Part shown: in pieces, positions 6,857-13,341 of the stretch | Numbering within the stretch: the stretch's first letter is position 1 | Layout: each line of letters opens with the position of its first letter | DNA from: Methanosarcinaceae archaeon | GTDB taxonomy: Archaea > Halobacteriota > Methanosarcinia > Methanosarcinales > Methanosarcinaceae | Length of the DNA: 13,562 nucleotides | Direction of reading: 5' to 3' | Assembly: GCA_028690255.1 (NCBI GenBank) | Contig: JAQVBP010000078.1 | Span: 1 to 13,562, forward strand | Program-made: the position numbers and the translations under genes | Notes under the pieces: generated by a model | Told to the model about the DNA's origin: nothing | The model's input: the letters and a program-made list of their open reading frames with translations, nothing else | Databases searched by the model: none

Positions 6857-8011
6857 TTACTCATCTCCTTTCATTCTGCGTACTGCATGTACCCCTGCAG
6901 CAAGGGCTGCGGCTCCTACCGCGACTTTGGACACGGTATCGATGTTTGCCCCCAGGAGAATGCCCTTATCTTCGGCTTCGATGTAAAACGGTCTTGCGCT
7001 GTCAGGGAAACCGGGTTCCACACAGGCAATACAGGGAGACCCTGCCTGGGTGCACATGCTGATACCGCTGTTCCATTTACGCATTCCGCAGTCAGCGTGA
7101 GCGTAAGGGGCCTTGCAGCCGAGTTTCCAGAGACACTTGTCCCCGCTGATTTCGGTGTCGAATTCTCCCCTGTCGTAGTATCCGCGGCGGGGGCAGTTTT
7201 CGTGAACCGTGTGGTCGGGGGGGAAGAAGACTTTGGGCCGGCCGTAGCTGTCAAGCACACTGTCAAGGTCTTCCGGAATCCTGATCTTTCCGAGGATTAC
7301 GGCTCCGAGCGTCAGAAGCATCCAGTCAGGGTGGGCGGGACAGCCGGGGATGTTGATTACGGGTTTATGGATTCCGAGTTCCTGAAGCATGCCCTTGTCC
7401 CCGTTTTCTTTCTTGAAAGCCACTCCCCTGAAGTCGGTAATCTCTTCAACGGCGCTGTCCGCACAGTTGATACCCCCGTAGGCGGCACAGGTGCCCACTG
7501 CAAGGATGGCGTTTGCGTTCTTTGCAGCCTTTGCGAACAGTTCCTTAAAAGTACGGTTTCCGATCACACAGTAGCGGCCGGAACCGTCAGGCCCGTTTGC
7601 AATGGCCCCTTCGACGACCAGGATGTAGTTTCCTTCCTCGATAAGTTCGTCAACGAGAATTTCGGAGTTGAGTTCTGAGGTGTTTGCGGCCTTGCCGTCC
7701 ACGAAGATTCCCTGCTGAGCGAGCAAAGTTTCATGGTACGCAAGGTTGACATTAAGCTTTGAGATTGCCTGCACAATGTCAGGGTTGCCTCCGTTTAAAA
7801 GAGATTCTGAGCAGCCCGTGCATTCGGCTCCGTGCAGCCAGACAACTTTTGTTTCAGCAAATTCGAGCGCACTGACTATGTCTGTTTTGTAGGTCCCGAG
7901 AAAAGCTGTCGCTCCTACGGCCCCTACGGCTTTAAGAAAGGTACGCCTATCCATTTTTAAAAAGTCCATACTTTCCAGTGTACGGACCAGGTTCTTTTTT
8001 CCTGTATTCAT
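6857..8011 (-). CDS. vhtG: Methanophenazine-reducing [NiFe] hydrogenase small subunit, Tat-exported
   Basis: This is the iron-sulfur subunit that conducts electrons from VhtA to VhtC. The ATG at 8011 gives 384 residues; a TTG at 8035 would add eight, with no better ribosome site. The N-terminus holds a Tat signal, DRRTFLKAVGAVG, with the twin Arg at 22-23, and a hydrophobic core at about 28-39. The proximal cluster motif CTGCSES begins at 64, and its other ligands lie in GTCAAYGG and PGCPAHPDW. The medial and distal cluster ligands lie in HENCPRRGYYD, WKLGCKAP, the C-GMRKWN segment and SPCIAC. A moderately hydrophobic segment near the C-terminus (about 363-377) followed by RRMKGDE may anchor the dimer or meet VhtC. 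It is the first gene of vhtGACD, transcribed away from the hyp operon. Confidence 0.96.
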   Translation of the reverse strand: MNTGKKNLVRTLESMDFLKMDRRTFLKAVGAVGATAFLGTYKTDIVSALEFAETKVVWLHGAECTGCSESLLNGGNPDIVQAISKLNVNLAYHETLLAQQGIFVDGKAANTSELNSEILVDELIEEGNYILVVEGAIANGPDGSGRYCVIGNRTFKELFAKAAKNANAILAVGTCAAYGGINCADSAVEEITDFRGVAFKKENGDKGMLQELGIHKPVINIPGCPAHPDWMLLTLGAVILGKIRIPEDLDSVLDSYGRPKVFFPPDHTVHENCPRRGYYDRGEFDTEISGDKCLWKLGCKAPYAHADCGMRKWNSGISMCTQAGSPCIACVEPGFPDSARPFYIEAEDKGILLGANIDTVSKVAVGAAALAAGVHAVRRMKGDE

Positions 8012-8042
8012 TCTACCACATCTTTTTTTATTCAATTAACCC

Positions 8043-8073
8043 GATTTGAAATATTAAGAGTAATTTATATATA
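8043..8073 (-). promoter_or_regulatory. Candidate TATA box and start region of the vht operon
   Basis: On the minus strand 8073-8065 reads TATATATAA. A TATA centre near 8069 predicts initiation around 8043, leaving a leader of roughly 30 bases before the vhtG ATG at 8011. The spacing suits an archaeal TBP/TFB promoter, but the region is very AT-rich and other matches exist. Confidence 0.4.
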
Positions 8074-8454
8074 GACCCTTATAATTACGCCAATAATATT
8101 TTGAATGACCAAATGATATATAACATTTTTTACATGAGTTACTAAATATATTTTGCAATCTTATGAAAATGGAGTTTTAAAATGTACTTAAAATGTACTA
8201 ATATAGGAGGAAATTTGAAACGGTAATGCAATACAAATGCCACTAATGACCATCTATATGCAAAATCGGTGATCCGGGTATGCACAATAGTTATAAATTA
8301 TCCCGAATAATAATGTGAACAGGCCTACATATTATTAAAAACTAATATGTTGTATTAAAAAACCAGATCTATACAACAATTATTGGTAAATGCTTTACCC
8401 GAAGTAATCGGATAAAGAAAAATTATGCGAAATAATGCAAGCAGTACAACCTCA

Positions 8455-8530
8455 ATTCAGGCTGTAAATATTTGAACACATTCCTCCCCCCACTAAAGCA
8501 GGATGGATCCTGCTGAGGAGTCCTGAATGT
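8455..8530 (+). promoter_or_regulatory. Hairpin leader upstream of hypC with an alternative pairing
   Basis: A strong hairpin is AGCAGGAT (8497-8504) with ATCCTGCT (8507-8514); with a normal loop, seven pairs form around TGGA. It can be extended by 8484-8487 with 8517-8520 and 8478-8483 with 8525-8530, leaving a bulge at 8521-8524. The segment 8522-8528 (CCTGAAT) can instead pair with ATTCAGG at 8455-8461. It stands out as GC-richer than the rest of the spacer. Whether all of it is transcribed is not known. Confidence 0.4.
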
Positions 8531-8533
8531 AAA

Positions 8534-8562
8534 ACATCAGAGGTTAATACATCAGAGGTAAT
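8534..8562 (+). promoter_or_regulatory. Duplicated ribosome site before hypC
   Basis: ACATCAGAGGTTAAT (8534-8548) is followed directly by ACATCAGAGGTAAT (8549-8562), an imperfect tandem copy lacking one T. Each contains GAGGT; only the second is correctly spaced from the ATG at 8563. Confidence 0.7.
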
Positions 8563-8856
8563 ATGTGTATAGCTATTCCTGGAAAAGTAACGGCGATCCT
8601 TAATGAAAACACCGCCAGTGTTGACATGGGTGGGATCAGCAGAGACGTGAACCTGGACCTGCTCGGAGGGGGCAGTGAAGCCCTTCTTGGAAAATACGTA
8701 CTGGTTCATGTAGGATACGCAATCTCGGAAATCTCGGAAGAGGAAGGAGAAGAGACCATGCGCCTTCTCAGGCTGATGGCTGGCCTGGACGCCGAAGGAA
8801 CGGAGGTTGAGGGAACGGAAGTTGCAAAAACGGATGCTGATTCGGATGGAAAGTAA
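8563..8856 (+). CDS. hypC: Hydrogenase assembly chaperone HypC
   Basis: This encodes 97 residues. HypC partners HypD to carry the Fe(CN)2CO unit and delivers it to the hydrogenase large-subunit precursor. The N-terminus MCIAIPGKV is diagnostic, and Cys2, the essential ligand, is present. The OB-like core ends at about residue 70. The last 25 residues are an Asp/Glu/Thr-rich extension longer than in bacterial HypC and probably unstructured. It is the first gene of hypCDABE, and its 3' end overlaps hypD. The likely client here is VhtA; a methanogen may have other clients (Frh or Ech hydrogenases) elsewhere in the genome. Confidence 0.95.
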   Translation: MCIAIPGKVTAILNENTASVDMGGISRDVNLDLLGGGSEALLGKYVLVHVGYAISEISEEEGEETMRLLRLMAGLDAEGTEVEGTEVAKTDADSDGK

Positions 8857-10000
8857 GAAAATCCCTGGAACGGGCCCGGAGTTTGAGAAAAAGCTTCTGG
8901 AAAAACTCAGGACCAGGGCCCGGCCCCTGCGTATTATGCACGTCTGCGGGACCCATGAAAGAGCCATCACAAAACACGGGCTCAGAAGCGTACTCCCCGA
9001 AGAAATCGAAGTCCTGAGCGGTCCGGGCTGCCCGGTCTGCGTAACCCCGGAAGCGGACATAGATACCGCCATCGCCCTTGCAAAAAGCGGGGTTGTGGTC
9101 GTTTCTTTCGGGGACATGATGAGGGTGCCGGGCTCAAGCGGCAGTCTGTTTGACGCAAAGGCCGAAGGGGCCGACGTGAGGATGGTCTACAGTATTGACG
9201 ATGCCGTGGGCCTGGCGGAAAAAATGCAGGATAAGGAAGTGGTTTTTTTCGGAATCGGGTTTGAGACAACCGTTCCCGCAAATGCGGCGACTCTGCTGCG
9301 CGGGCCCCTCCCGGAAAATTTCAGCCTTCTCACCTCCCAGAAGCGCACCCCTCCCGCAATCGACCTGCTCATAAAAGACGTTGAGGTGGATGCCTTTATC
9401 GCCCCCGGGCATGTGGCAACGATCATAGGGACGGGGCCCTTTGAGCCCTTTGCAAAGAAAGGCTTCCCGGTTGTGGTAAGCGGCTTTGAGGCAAGAGACG
9501 TCCTTCTGGGAATAAGCCTTCTTCAGGAACAGGTTGAGGAAGGGGTATCCAGGGTTGACAACGGCTACCCGAGAGTTGTCAAACCCGAAGGAAACCTGAT
9601 CGCCCTCAGGATGATGGAGGAAGTCTTTAAGACAACCCCCTCGGAATGGAGAGGTATTGGCAGGATAGAGGCCTCGGGCCTGGCCCTTAAAAAAGAGTTT
9701 GAGGCACAGGATGCCGCAAAACGGCATGAGGACCTTTACGGAAAAGCTCTCGAAGAAATCCGGGAAAAGGCCAGGAAACAGGGCAAGGGAAAGAAGAACT
9801 GCATCTGCGCCTCGATCCTGACCGGAAAGGCAAAACCCACGGACTGCCCGATGTTCGGGAAGGCCTGCACCCCGAAGAACCCTGCGGGCCCCTGTATGGT
9901 GAGCCTTGAGGGCATGTGCTATAACTGGTTCAAATACAACCGGAGTACCAGGGCCGGGGACAAACGGGGCGGAAGGGAAGGAGACCGCGGGAATGCATGA
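8846..10000 (+). CDS. hypD: Hydrogenase assembly scaffold HypD (Fe-S protein)
   Basis: This is the scaffold on which the Fe(CN)2CO group is built together with HypC and HypE. Starting at ATG 8846 it has 384 residues and overlaps hypC by 11 bases. ATG 8834 and TTG 8807 are also in frame; the exact start is uncertain, but the conserved region begins near residue 27. Motifs are VCGTHERAI (Cys34) and GPGCPVC (Cys62, Cys65), with the same 28-residue spacing as the active Cys41 and Cys69/72 of E. coli HypD. GFETTVPANA and FIAPGHVATIIG follow. The C-terminal third has a cysteine set around CICAS, DCPMFGKAC, GPCMV and MCYNWF for the 4Fe-4S cluster. The 3' end overlaps hypA by eight bases. Confidence 0.96.
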   Translation: MESKKIPGTGPEFEKKLLEKLRTRARPLRIMHVCGTHERAITKHGLRSVLPEEIEVLSGPGCPVCVTPEADIDTAIALAKSGVVVVSFGDMMRVPGSSGSLFDAKAEGADVRMVYSIDDAVGLAEKMQDKEVVFFGIGFETTVPANAATLLRGPLPENFSLLTSQKRTPPAIDLLIKDVEVDAFIAPGHVATIIGTGPFEPFAKKGFPVVVSGFEARDVLLGISLLQEQVEEGVSRVDNGYPRVVKPEGNLIALRMMEEVFKTTPSEWRGIGRIEASGLALKKEFEAQDAAKRHEDLYGKALEEIREKARKQGKGKKNCICASILTGKAKPTDCPMFGKACTPKNPAGPCMVSLEGMCYNWFKYNRSTRAGDKRGGREGDRGNA

Positions 10001-10385
10001 GTATTCCATTGCCTGTGAGATCCTTGACCAGGTGCTCGCAACGGCCAGAACCCATGAAGCCAGAGAGATAAAGTCCGTAACCCTTGATATGGGCCGGCTT
10101 ACCCATACGAACCCCGAGCAGCTCGCGTTCTGTTTTGAGGTCCTGGCAAAAGACAGTATTGCAGAGGGGGCGGAGTTTAAGGTGGAGATGATTTCCCCTT
10201 CTATCGAATGTGACTGCGGGTACAGCGGCCCCATTGAAGAGCCTTCCGGAGAAAGCGAAGAGGAAAAGCTGCAGAGCGAACTCCTGGAATATATCTCGGC
10301 TCTCACCTGCCCGAAATGCGGAAAAAATGCCCGGATTGCCGGAGGCAGGGAACTTTTGATAAGGGCTATTGATATTGAAAAATAA
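9993..10385 (+). CDS. hypA: Hydrogenase nickel insertion protein HypA
   Basis: This encodes 130 residues: the nickel chaperone that works with HypB to load Ni into the large subunit. The N-terminus MHEYSIA carries the nickel-binding His2. The start at 9993 lies inside hypD (ATGCATGA overlap) with AAGGAG at 9977-9982; longer in-frame starts would break the conserved MHE terminus. The zinc-finger domain has Cys73 and Cys75 (ECDCGY) and Cys106 and Cys109 (CPKCG). The first pair is C-x-C instead of the usual C-x2-C. The two pairs are separated by an acidic insert of about 30 residues, as in archaeal HypA. Its last codons and stop form the first unit of the tandem repeat that follows. Confidence 0.95.
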   Translation: MHEYSIACEILDQVLATARTHEAREIKSVTLDMGRLTHTNPEQLAFCFEVLAKDSIAEGAEFKVEMISPSIECDCGYSGPIEEPSGESEEEKLQSELLEYISALTCPKCGKNARIAGGRELLIRAIDIEK

Positions 10386-10492
10386 TTCATTGGTATTGAA
10401 AAATAATTCATTGGTATTGAAAAATAATTCATTGGTATTGAAAAATAATTCATTGGTATTGAAAAGTAATTCATCGGTATTGAAAAAGAATT
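10373..10492 (+). repeat. 21-bp tandem repeat starting inside the hypA stop region
   Basis: There are four identical 21-bp units (10373-10393, 10394-10414, 10415-10435, 10436-10456), a fifth with two changes (10457-10477) and a partial sixth to about 10492. The first unit contains hypA's final codons and TAA. As 21 is a multiple of three, the first four units carry TAA in the hypA frame (I-E-K-stop-F-I-G). The repeat fills most of the gap before hypB and is likely length-variable through slippage. Confidence 0.95.
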
Positions 10493-10540
10493 CCAGCCTG
10501 CTTTGATTGAATGACGGTCAATTATTATTTGATTGATGTT

Positions 10541-10566
10541 AGATTAAATTTTGAACTTATTAATCT
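10541..10566 (+). promoter_or_regulatory. Inverted repeat before hypB
   Basis: AGATTAA (10541-10547) and TTAATCT (10560-10566) form a perfect 7-bp inverted repeat with a 12-base loop, 20 bases before the hypB start. The flanks are AT-rich and could hold an internal promoter, so hypBE may be partly uncoupled from hypCDA. No specific regulator is recognised. Confidence 0.35.
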
Positions 10567-10586
10567 GTGATGTGGTAGTCATGTTA

Positions 10587-11249
10587 ATGCACGTAATCAA
10601 TATGGGACACGACGTATTCAGGGCAAACGACAAGCTTGCCGAAAAAAACAGAAAACTACTTGAAAAACACGAAGTCTTTGCGGTCAACGTTATGGGGGCG
10701 ATTGGCTCCGGAAAGACGACCCTTATCGAGGAGGCTGTAAAAGCCCTTAAAGACAGGTACAGGATAGCCGTTATCGCAGGCGACGTCATTGCCGAGATGG
10801 ACGCTTCCCGCTTCCGGAAACTGGGGGTCCCCACGGTACCTGCAAATACGGGTAAGGAGTGCCACCTGGACGCCAAACTTGTGGAAAAGGCCCTCGAGGA
10901 GCTTGACCTTGAAAATATTGACCTCCTGATCATCGAAAACGTGGGAAATCTCATCTGTCCAGTGGACTTCAAGCTCGGGGAAGAGCTCAGGGTGGTTGCC
11001 GTGAGCGTGAGCGAAGGAGACGACATCATCCTCAAACACCCCATGATTTTCAAGACTTCGGAACTTGCCGTGATCAACAAGGTGGACATTGCAAAAGCCG
11101 TGGACGTGAACCCTGAAACAATGAAAAGGGACATTCTTATCCTCAACCCTGAAATCCCGGTCCTTTTAACCTCGAAGCATGATAAAGAGAGCCTTAAAGC
11201 CTGGATTGGCTACCTTGAAGAGGGTATCAAGGACATGAAGGGCATTTAA
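10587..11249 (+). CDS. hypB: Hydrogenase nickel incorporation GTPase HypB
   Basis: This is the SIMIBI-class GTPase that drives nickel transfer with HypA. It is 220 residues from the ATG at 10587, chosen because MHV-MGHDV-RANDKLAEKNR matches the usual start of archaeal HypB. Starts at 10581 and 10551 (TTG) are also open, and only a weak GGTAG lies upstream. The P-loop GAIGSGKT is at 37-44, the metal-site Cys92-His93 in GKECHLD, the switch segment ENVGNLICP follows, and NKVD is the guanine-specificity motif. It lacks the N-terminal CxxCGC and His-rich nickel stores of some bacterial proteins, as is usual in archaea. It is separated from hypA by 201 bases of repeat-bearing DNA and from hypE by 28 bases. 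Confidence 0.95.
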   Translation: MHVINMGHDVFRANDKLAEKNRKLLEKHEVFAVNVMGAIGSGKTTLIEEAVKALKDRYRIAVIAGDVIAEMDASRFRKLGVPTVPANTGKECHLDAKLVEKALEELDLENIDLLIIENVGNLICPVDFKLGEELRVVAVSVSEGDDIILKHPMIFKTSELAVINKVDIAKAVDVNPETMKRDILILNPEIPVLLTSKHDKESLKAWIGYLEEGIKDMKGI

Positions 11250-11277
11250 GAAAATTTCAGGGTATTAAAGGGATTTT

Positions 11278-12324
11278 ATGGACTCAAAAACAATTACTCT
11301 CGAACACGGGGCCGGCGGAGAAGTAATGCAGGCCCTGATAGGCGAAATCATCCTGAAGAATTTCAGGAATAAAAGCGCGGGTTCCGTGGGCCTGGAAAGC
11401 CTGGACGACGGTTCAACGGTAAAGCTTGAAAATTTCAACTCGAATTCCGAGCTTGTCCTGACAACGGACAGCCACGTGATTTCCCCGGTCTTTTTCCCGG
11501 ATACGAACATAGGAAGACTTGCCGTTTCAGGCACGATAAACGACCTGACCGTAATGGGAGCAAGGCCTCTGGCCCTGACCTGCGCAGTCATCGTCCCGGA
11601 AGGTTTCCCTCTGGCCGATTTTGAAAAAATCATAAAAACCATGGACGAGACGGCCTCCGAAGCCGGAGTCCCGATCATAACCGGGGACACCAAGACCCTG
11701 GAAAAAAGCGCCCTTGACTCGATCATCCTGAACACCGCAGGCCTCGGCATAACCGACCATCCGGTAAGAGACTGCGGCCTCCGGCCCGGGGACAGCGTGC
11801 TCGTAACAGGCACGATAGGAGACCACGGCATCTCCCTTATAGCCCACAGGGAAGGCTTTGACTTCGACACGGACCTGGTCTCGGACTCGGCCCCCCTCTG
11901 GAAACTGGTCGAGCCCCTCCTCAGCCTCAAAACCCCGGAAGGCGAACCGGTAATCACCGCTATGAAAGACCCGACCCGGGGAGGCCTTGCAAACGCCTTA
12001 AACGAAATGGCCCAGAAAGCCGGGGTCGGAATCCTCCTCGAAGAAGCCAATATCCCCTTCAAACCCGCCGTCTCAGCCGCCTGCGAGATGCTGGGCCTGG
12101 ACCCCCTGGAAGTCGCAAACGAAGGAAAAGCGATTATCGGAGTAAAGGCCGGTTTTGAAGAAAAAGTGCTGGAAATCCTCAGGCAACACCCTTACGGAAA
12201 AGACGCGGCCCTTATAGGCGAGGTCACCGCGGAAAACGAAGGGGACGTTATGTTGAGGACCGGGCTTGGCGGGATGCGGTATGTCGATGTTCCGGCCGGG
12301 GATCCGATTCCACGGGTGTGTTAA
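11278..12324 (+). CDS. hypE: Carbamoyl dehydratase HypE (cyanide ligand synthesis)
   Basis: This encodes 348 residues of the AIR synthase (PurM-like) family. HypE takes the carbamoyl group transferred by HypF onto its C-terminal cysteine, dehydrates it with ATP to a thiocyanate, and passes the cyanide to iron on HypC-HypD. The catalytic C-terminus PRVC is intact (Cys348). Family motifs are EHGAGGEVMQ near the start, NDLTVMGARPLAL, TGDTKTLE, TGTIGDHG and DPTRGGLANALNEMA. The ATG at 11278 has AAAGGG seven to ten bases upstream. It is the last gene of the hyp cluster. HypF, needed to supply carbamoyl groups, is not in this window and must be elsewhere. Confidence 0.96.
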   Translation: MDSKTITLEHGAGGEVMQALIGEIILKNFRNKSAGSVGLESLDDGSTVKLENFNSNSELVLTTDSHVISPVFFPDTNIGRLAVSGTINDLTVMGARPLALTCAVIVPEGFPLADFEKIIKTMDETASEAGVPIITGDTKTLEKSALDSIILNTAGLGITDHPVRDCGLRPGDSVLVTGTIGDHGISLIAHREGFDFDTDLVSDSAPLWKLVEPLLSLKTPEGEPVITAMKDPTRGGLANALNEMAQKAGVGILLEEANIPFKPAVSAACEMLGLDPLEVANEGKAIIGVKAGFEEKVLEILRQHPYGKDAALIGEVTAENEGDVMLRTGLGGMRYVDVPAGDPIPRVC

Positions 12325-12349
12325 AGCCCAAAGCCCATAGTAAGCCTCC

Positions 12350-12430
12350 CATAGTTGCGCTTCCCGAATTGCGATTCGCCCGAGTTCCGCTTCGGGAGCA
12401 CGGCGTCCTTTTCGCTCGCTACGCGAGCTC
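12350..12430. repeat. GC-rich hairpin element after hypE
   Basis: A compact GC-rich stretch with several short inverted repeats: CCCGAA (12363-12368) with TTCGGG (12391-12396), and GCTCGC (12414-12419) with GCGAGC (12423-12428) around a three-base loop. It has no coding character. The look is that of a mobile or dispersed intergenic element, but copy number cannot be judged from one window. Confidence 0.4.
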
Positions 12431-12439
12431 AAGAGGACT

Positions 12440-12475
12440 ATTTCAGTTCTTTTTCTATTTTTTTATTTTATCCCC
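12440..12475 (+). terminator. U-tract terminator of the hyp operon
   Basis: Downstream of hypE and the GC hairpin there are T runs of five, three, seven and four within about 30 bases. This is a typical archaeal terminator; the preceding GCTCGC hairpin could help. The next gene at 12594 therefore probably has its own promoter, although the 12476-12590 spacer shows no clear TATA box. Confidence 0.55.
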
Positions 12476-12593
12476 TTTCCGGATTATTGTTTTATCATTG
12501 CTAAGAGGTAAAAGGTATCTAAGTATTCCTGAGCACCACATAAGGAAATGATTGCAAAATAGAGGATATTCAAACAAACGGAGAGACATAAAG

Positions 12594-13109
12594 ATGATAA
12601 TGGATTTCAAAGGCAAAAGCCCGAAGATTTCTGAAAAAGCCTTTGTTGCAGGTTCTGCGGACATAATCGGAGACGTCGAAGTCGGAGCTTTTTCAAGCGT
12701 GTGGTTCGGGGCCGCTATTCGCGGAGACGAAAACCGGATAAAGATCGGGGAGAGGACGAGCATTCAGGACAATTCGGTTATCCATGTTGACTCCGTCAAC
12801 GGGGTTGAGATCGGAGATAACGTAACCGTCGGGCACGGGGCCGTAATTCATGGCTGTAAAATAGAGGACAACGTCCTTATAGGGATGAACGCCACGGTGC
12901 TTAACGGGGCCGTTATCGGGAAAAATTCGATTGTGGGAGCAAATTCGCTGGTCTCGGAAGGAAAGATATTCCCGGAAAACAGCCTTATTCTCGGAGTTCC
13001 GGCAAAGGTTAAGAGGGAACTTACGGAAGCGGATATTGATGCCATAATGGAAAATGCAGCGGAGTATGTTGAATTGGCCGGAGAGTACCTGGAAATTGGC
13101 AAAAATTAA
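12594..13109 (+). CDS. Gamma-class carbonic anhydrase-like hexapeptide-repeat protein
   Basis: This encodes 171 residues and is predicted to form the trimeric left-handed beta-helix of gamma carbonic anhydrases, with hexapeptide repeats of the type IGD/VEVG and IGDNVTVG across residues 12-130 and a C-terminal helix. The three metal histidines His64 (VIHVD), His81 and His86 (GHGAVIH) are all present, as are the conserved Arg43 and Asp45. The acidic loop of the archetype Cam, with its proton-shuttle glutamates, is absent, so it looks like the CamH subclass; there is no signal peptide and it should be cytoplasmic. The start at 12594 has GGAGAG at 12580-12585 with an eight-base gap. Activity on CO2 is plausible but unproven, as many homologues are inactive. 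Confidence 0.85.
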   Translation: MIMDFKGKSPKISEKAFVAGSADIIGDVEVGAFSSVWFGAAIRGDENRIKIGERTSIQDNSVIHVDSVNGVEIGDNVTVGHGAVIHGCKIEDNVLIGMNATVLNGAVIGKNSIVGANSLVSEGKIFPENSLILGVPAKVKRELTEADIDAIMENAAEYVELAGEYLEIGKN

Positions 13110-13341
13110 AACAGGACATTTTCTTCAATCCACACTCCAGTCCGAATTGCAACGGGCTCCAGAGCGAGCACTGCAGCTATCGCTCCACCCCCCTTAAAGG
13201 CCTTTTACCCTGTGGAGAGAATGCGTGTCCGGGGGCCCCGCTCGTCCGGCGAGGCAGTGAGTCGTGCCTGTTCGAATCAGCAGAGACCAAAAAGGCTAGG
13301 GCCGCCAAAGCCGCCAGGACCTCCATCCTCCGGCTGATGGG
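13110..13341. other. Spacer between two convergent genes, with small hairpins
   Basis: No established gene is seen. Inverted repeats are GAGCGA/TCGCTC (13162-13167 with 13180-13185) and AGGCA/TGCCT (13252-13256 with 13265-13269). A GTTCGAATC string resembles a tRNA T-loop but lacks a paired stem. The region is GC-rich compared with other spacers here. It also contains the minus-strand open frame listed separately. Confidence 0.4.
13177..13326 (-). CDS. Possible 49-residue small protein with signal-like N-terminus
   Basis: An open frame on the minus strand begins 15 bases after the flavodoxin-like stop. Its first 16 residues (MEVLAALAALAFLVSA) look like a short signal peptide or membrane helix; the rest is polar and Arg/Pro-rich. 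A GGAGG sequence directly abuts the ATG, too close to serve it. There is no recognised family. It may be a chance frame in GC-rich DNA, so this is a tentative entry. Confidence 0.2.
   Translation of the reverse strand: MEVLAALAALAFLVSADSNRHDSLPRRTSGAPGHAFSPQGKRPLRGVER

Larger units (their letters stand above)
8036..8562. promoter_or_regulatory. Divergent vht/hyp control region, about 530 bp without a gene
   Basis: This is an AT-rich spacer with no convincing gene; the longest starts give peptides of six to fourteen residues. It holds a perfect 11-bp direct repeat TAAAATGTACT at 8178-8188 and 8189-8199. It also holds an 8-bp inverted repeat 8327-8334/8343-8350 (ACATATTA), an overlapping one 8348-8355/8371-8378 (TGTTGTAT), and a palindrome GGTAAA-TGC-TTTACC at 8385-8399. 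TATA-like stretches for hyp occur at 8290-8300 and 8465-8473. Such length and repeat density suggest regulated, possibly shared control of the hydrogenase and its assembly genes. No known regulator site is recognised. Confidence 0.5.

Noticed and set aside
6551..7678. 375-codon plus-strand frame across the vhtA/vhtG junction
   Set aside because: It overlaps two strongly identified hydrogenase subunit genes on the other strand and shows no family motif; a shadow frame in GC-balanced coding DNA.
8182..8240. Short frames (14 and 6 codons) with an AGGAGG upstream in the divergent spacer, considered as a leader peptide
   Set aside because: Too short, with no regulatory codon run and no attached terminator structure; most likely chance.
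9134..10474. 446-codon open frame on the minus strand with a repeated N-terminus (MNYFSIP units)
   Set aside because: It is antisense to hypD and hypA. Its repeated start is just the 21-bp repeat read backwards. The plus strand holds well-recognised families.
10373..10492. CRISPR array
   Set aside because: The units are contiguous 21-bp tandem copies without spacers.
13262..13290. GTTCGAATC string resembling a tRNA T-loop
   Set aside because: The flanking bases do not form a five-base-pair T-stem, and no acceptor stem or anticodon arm can be assembled around it.
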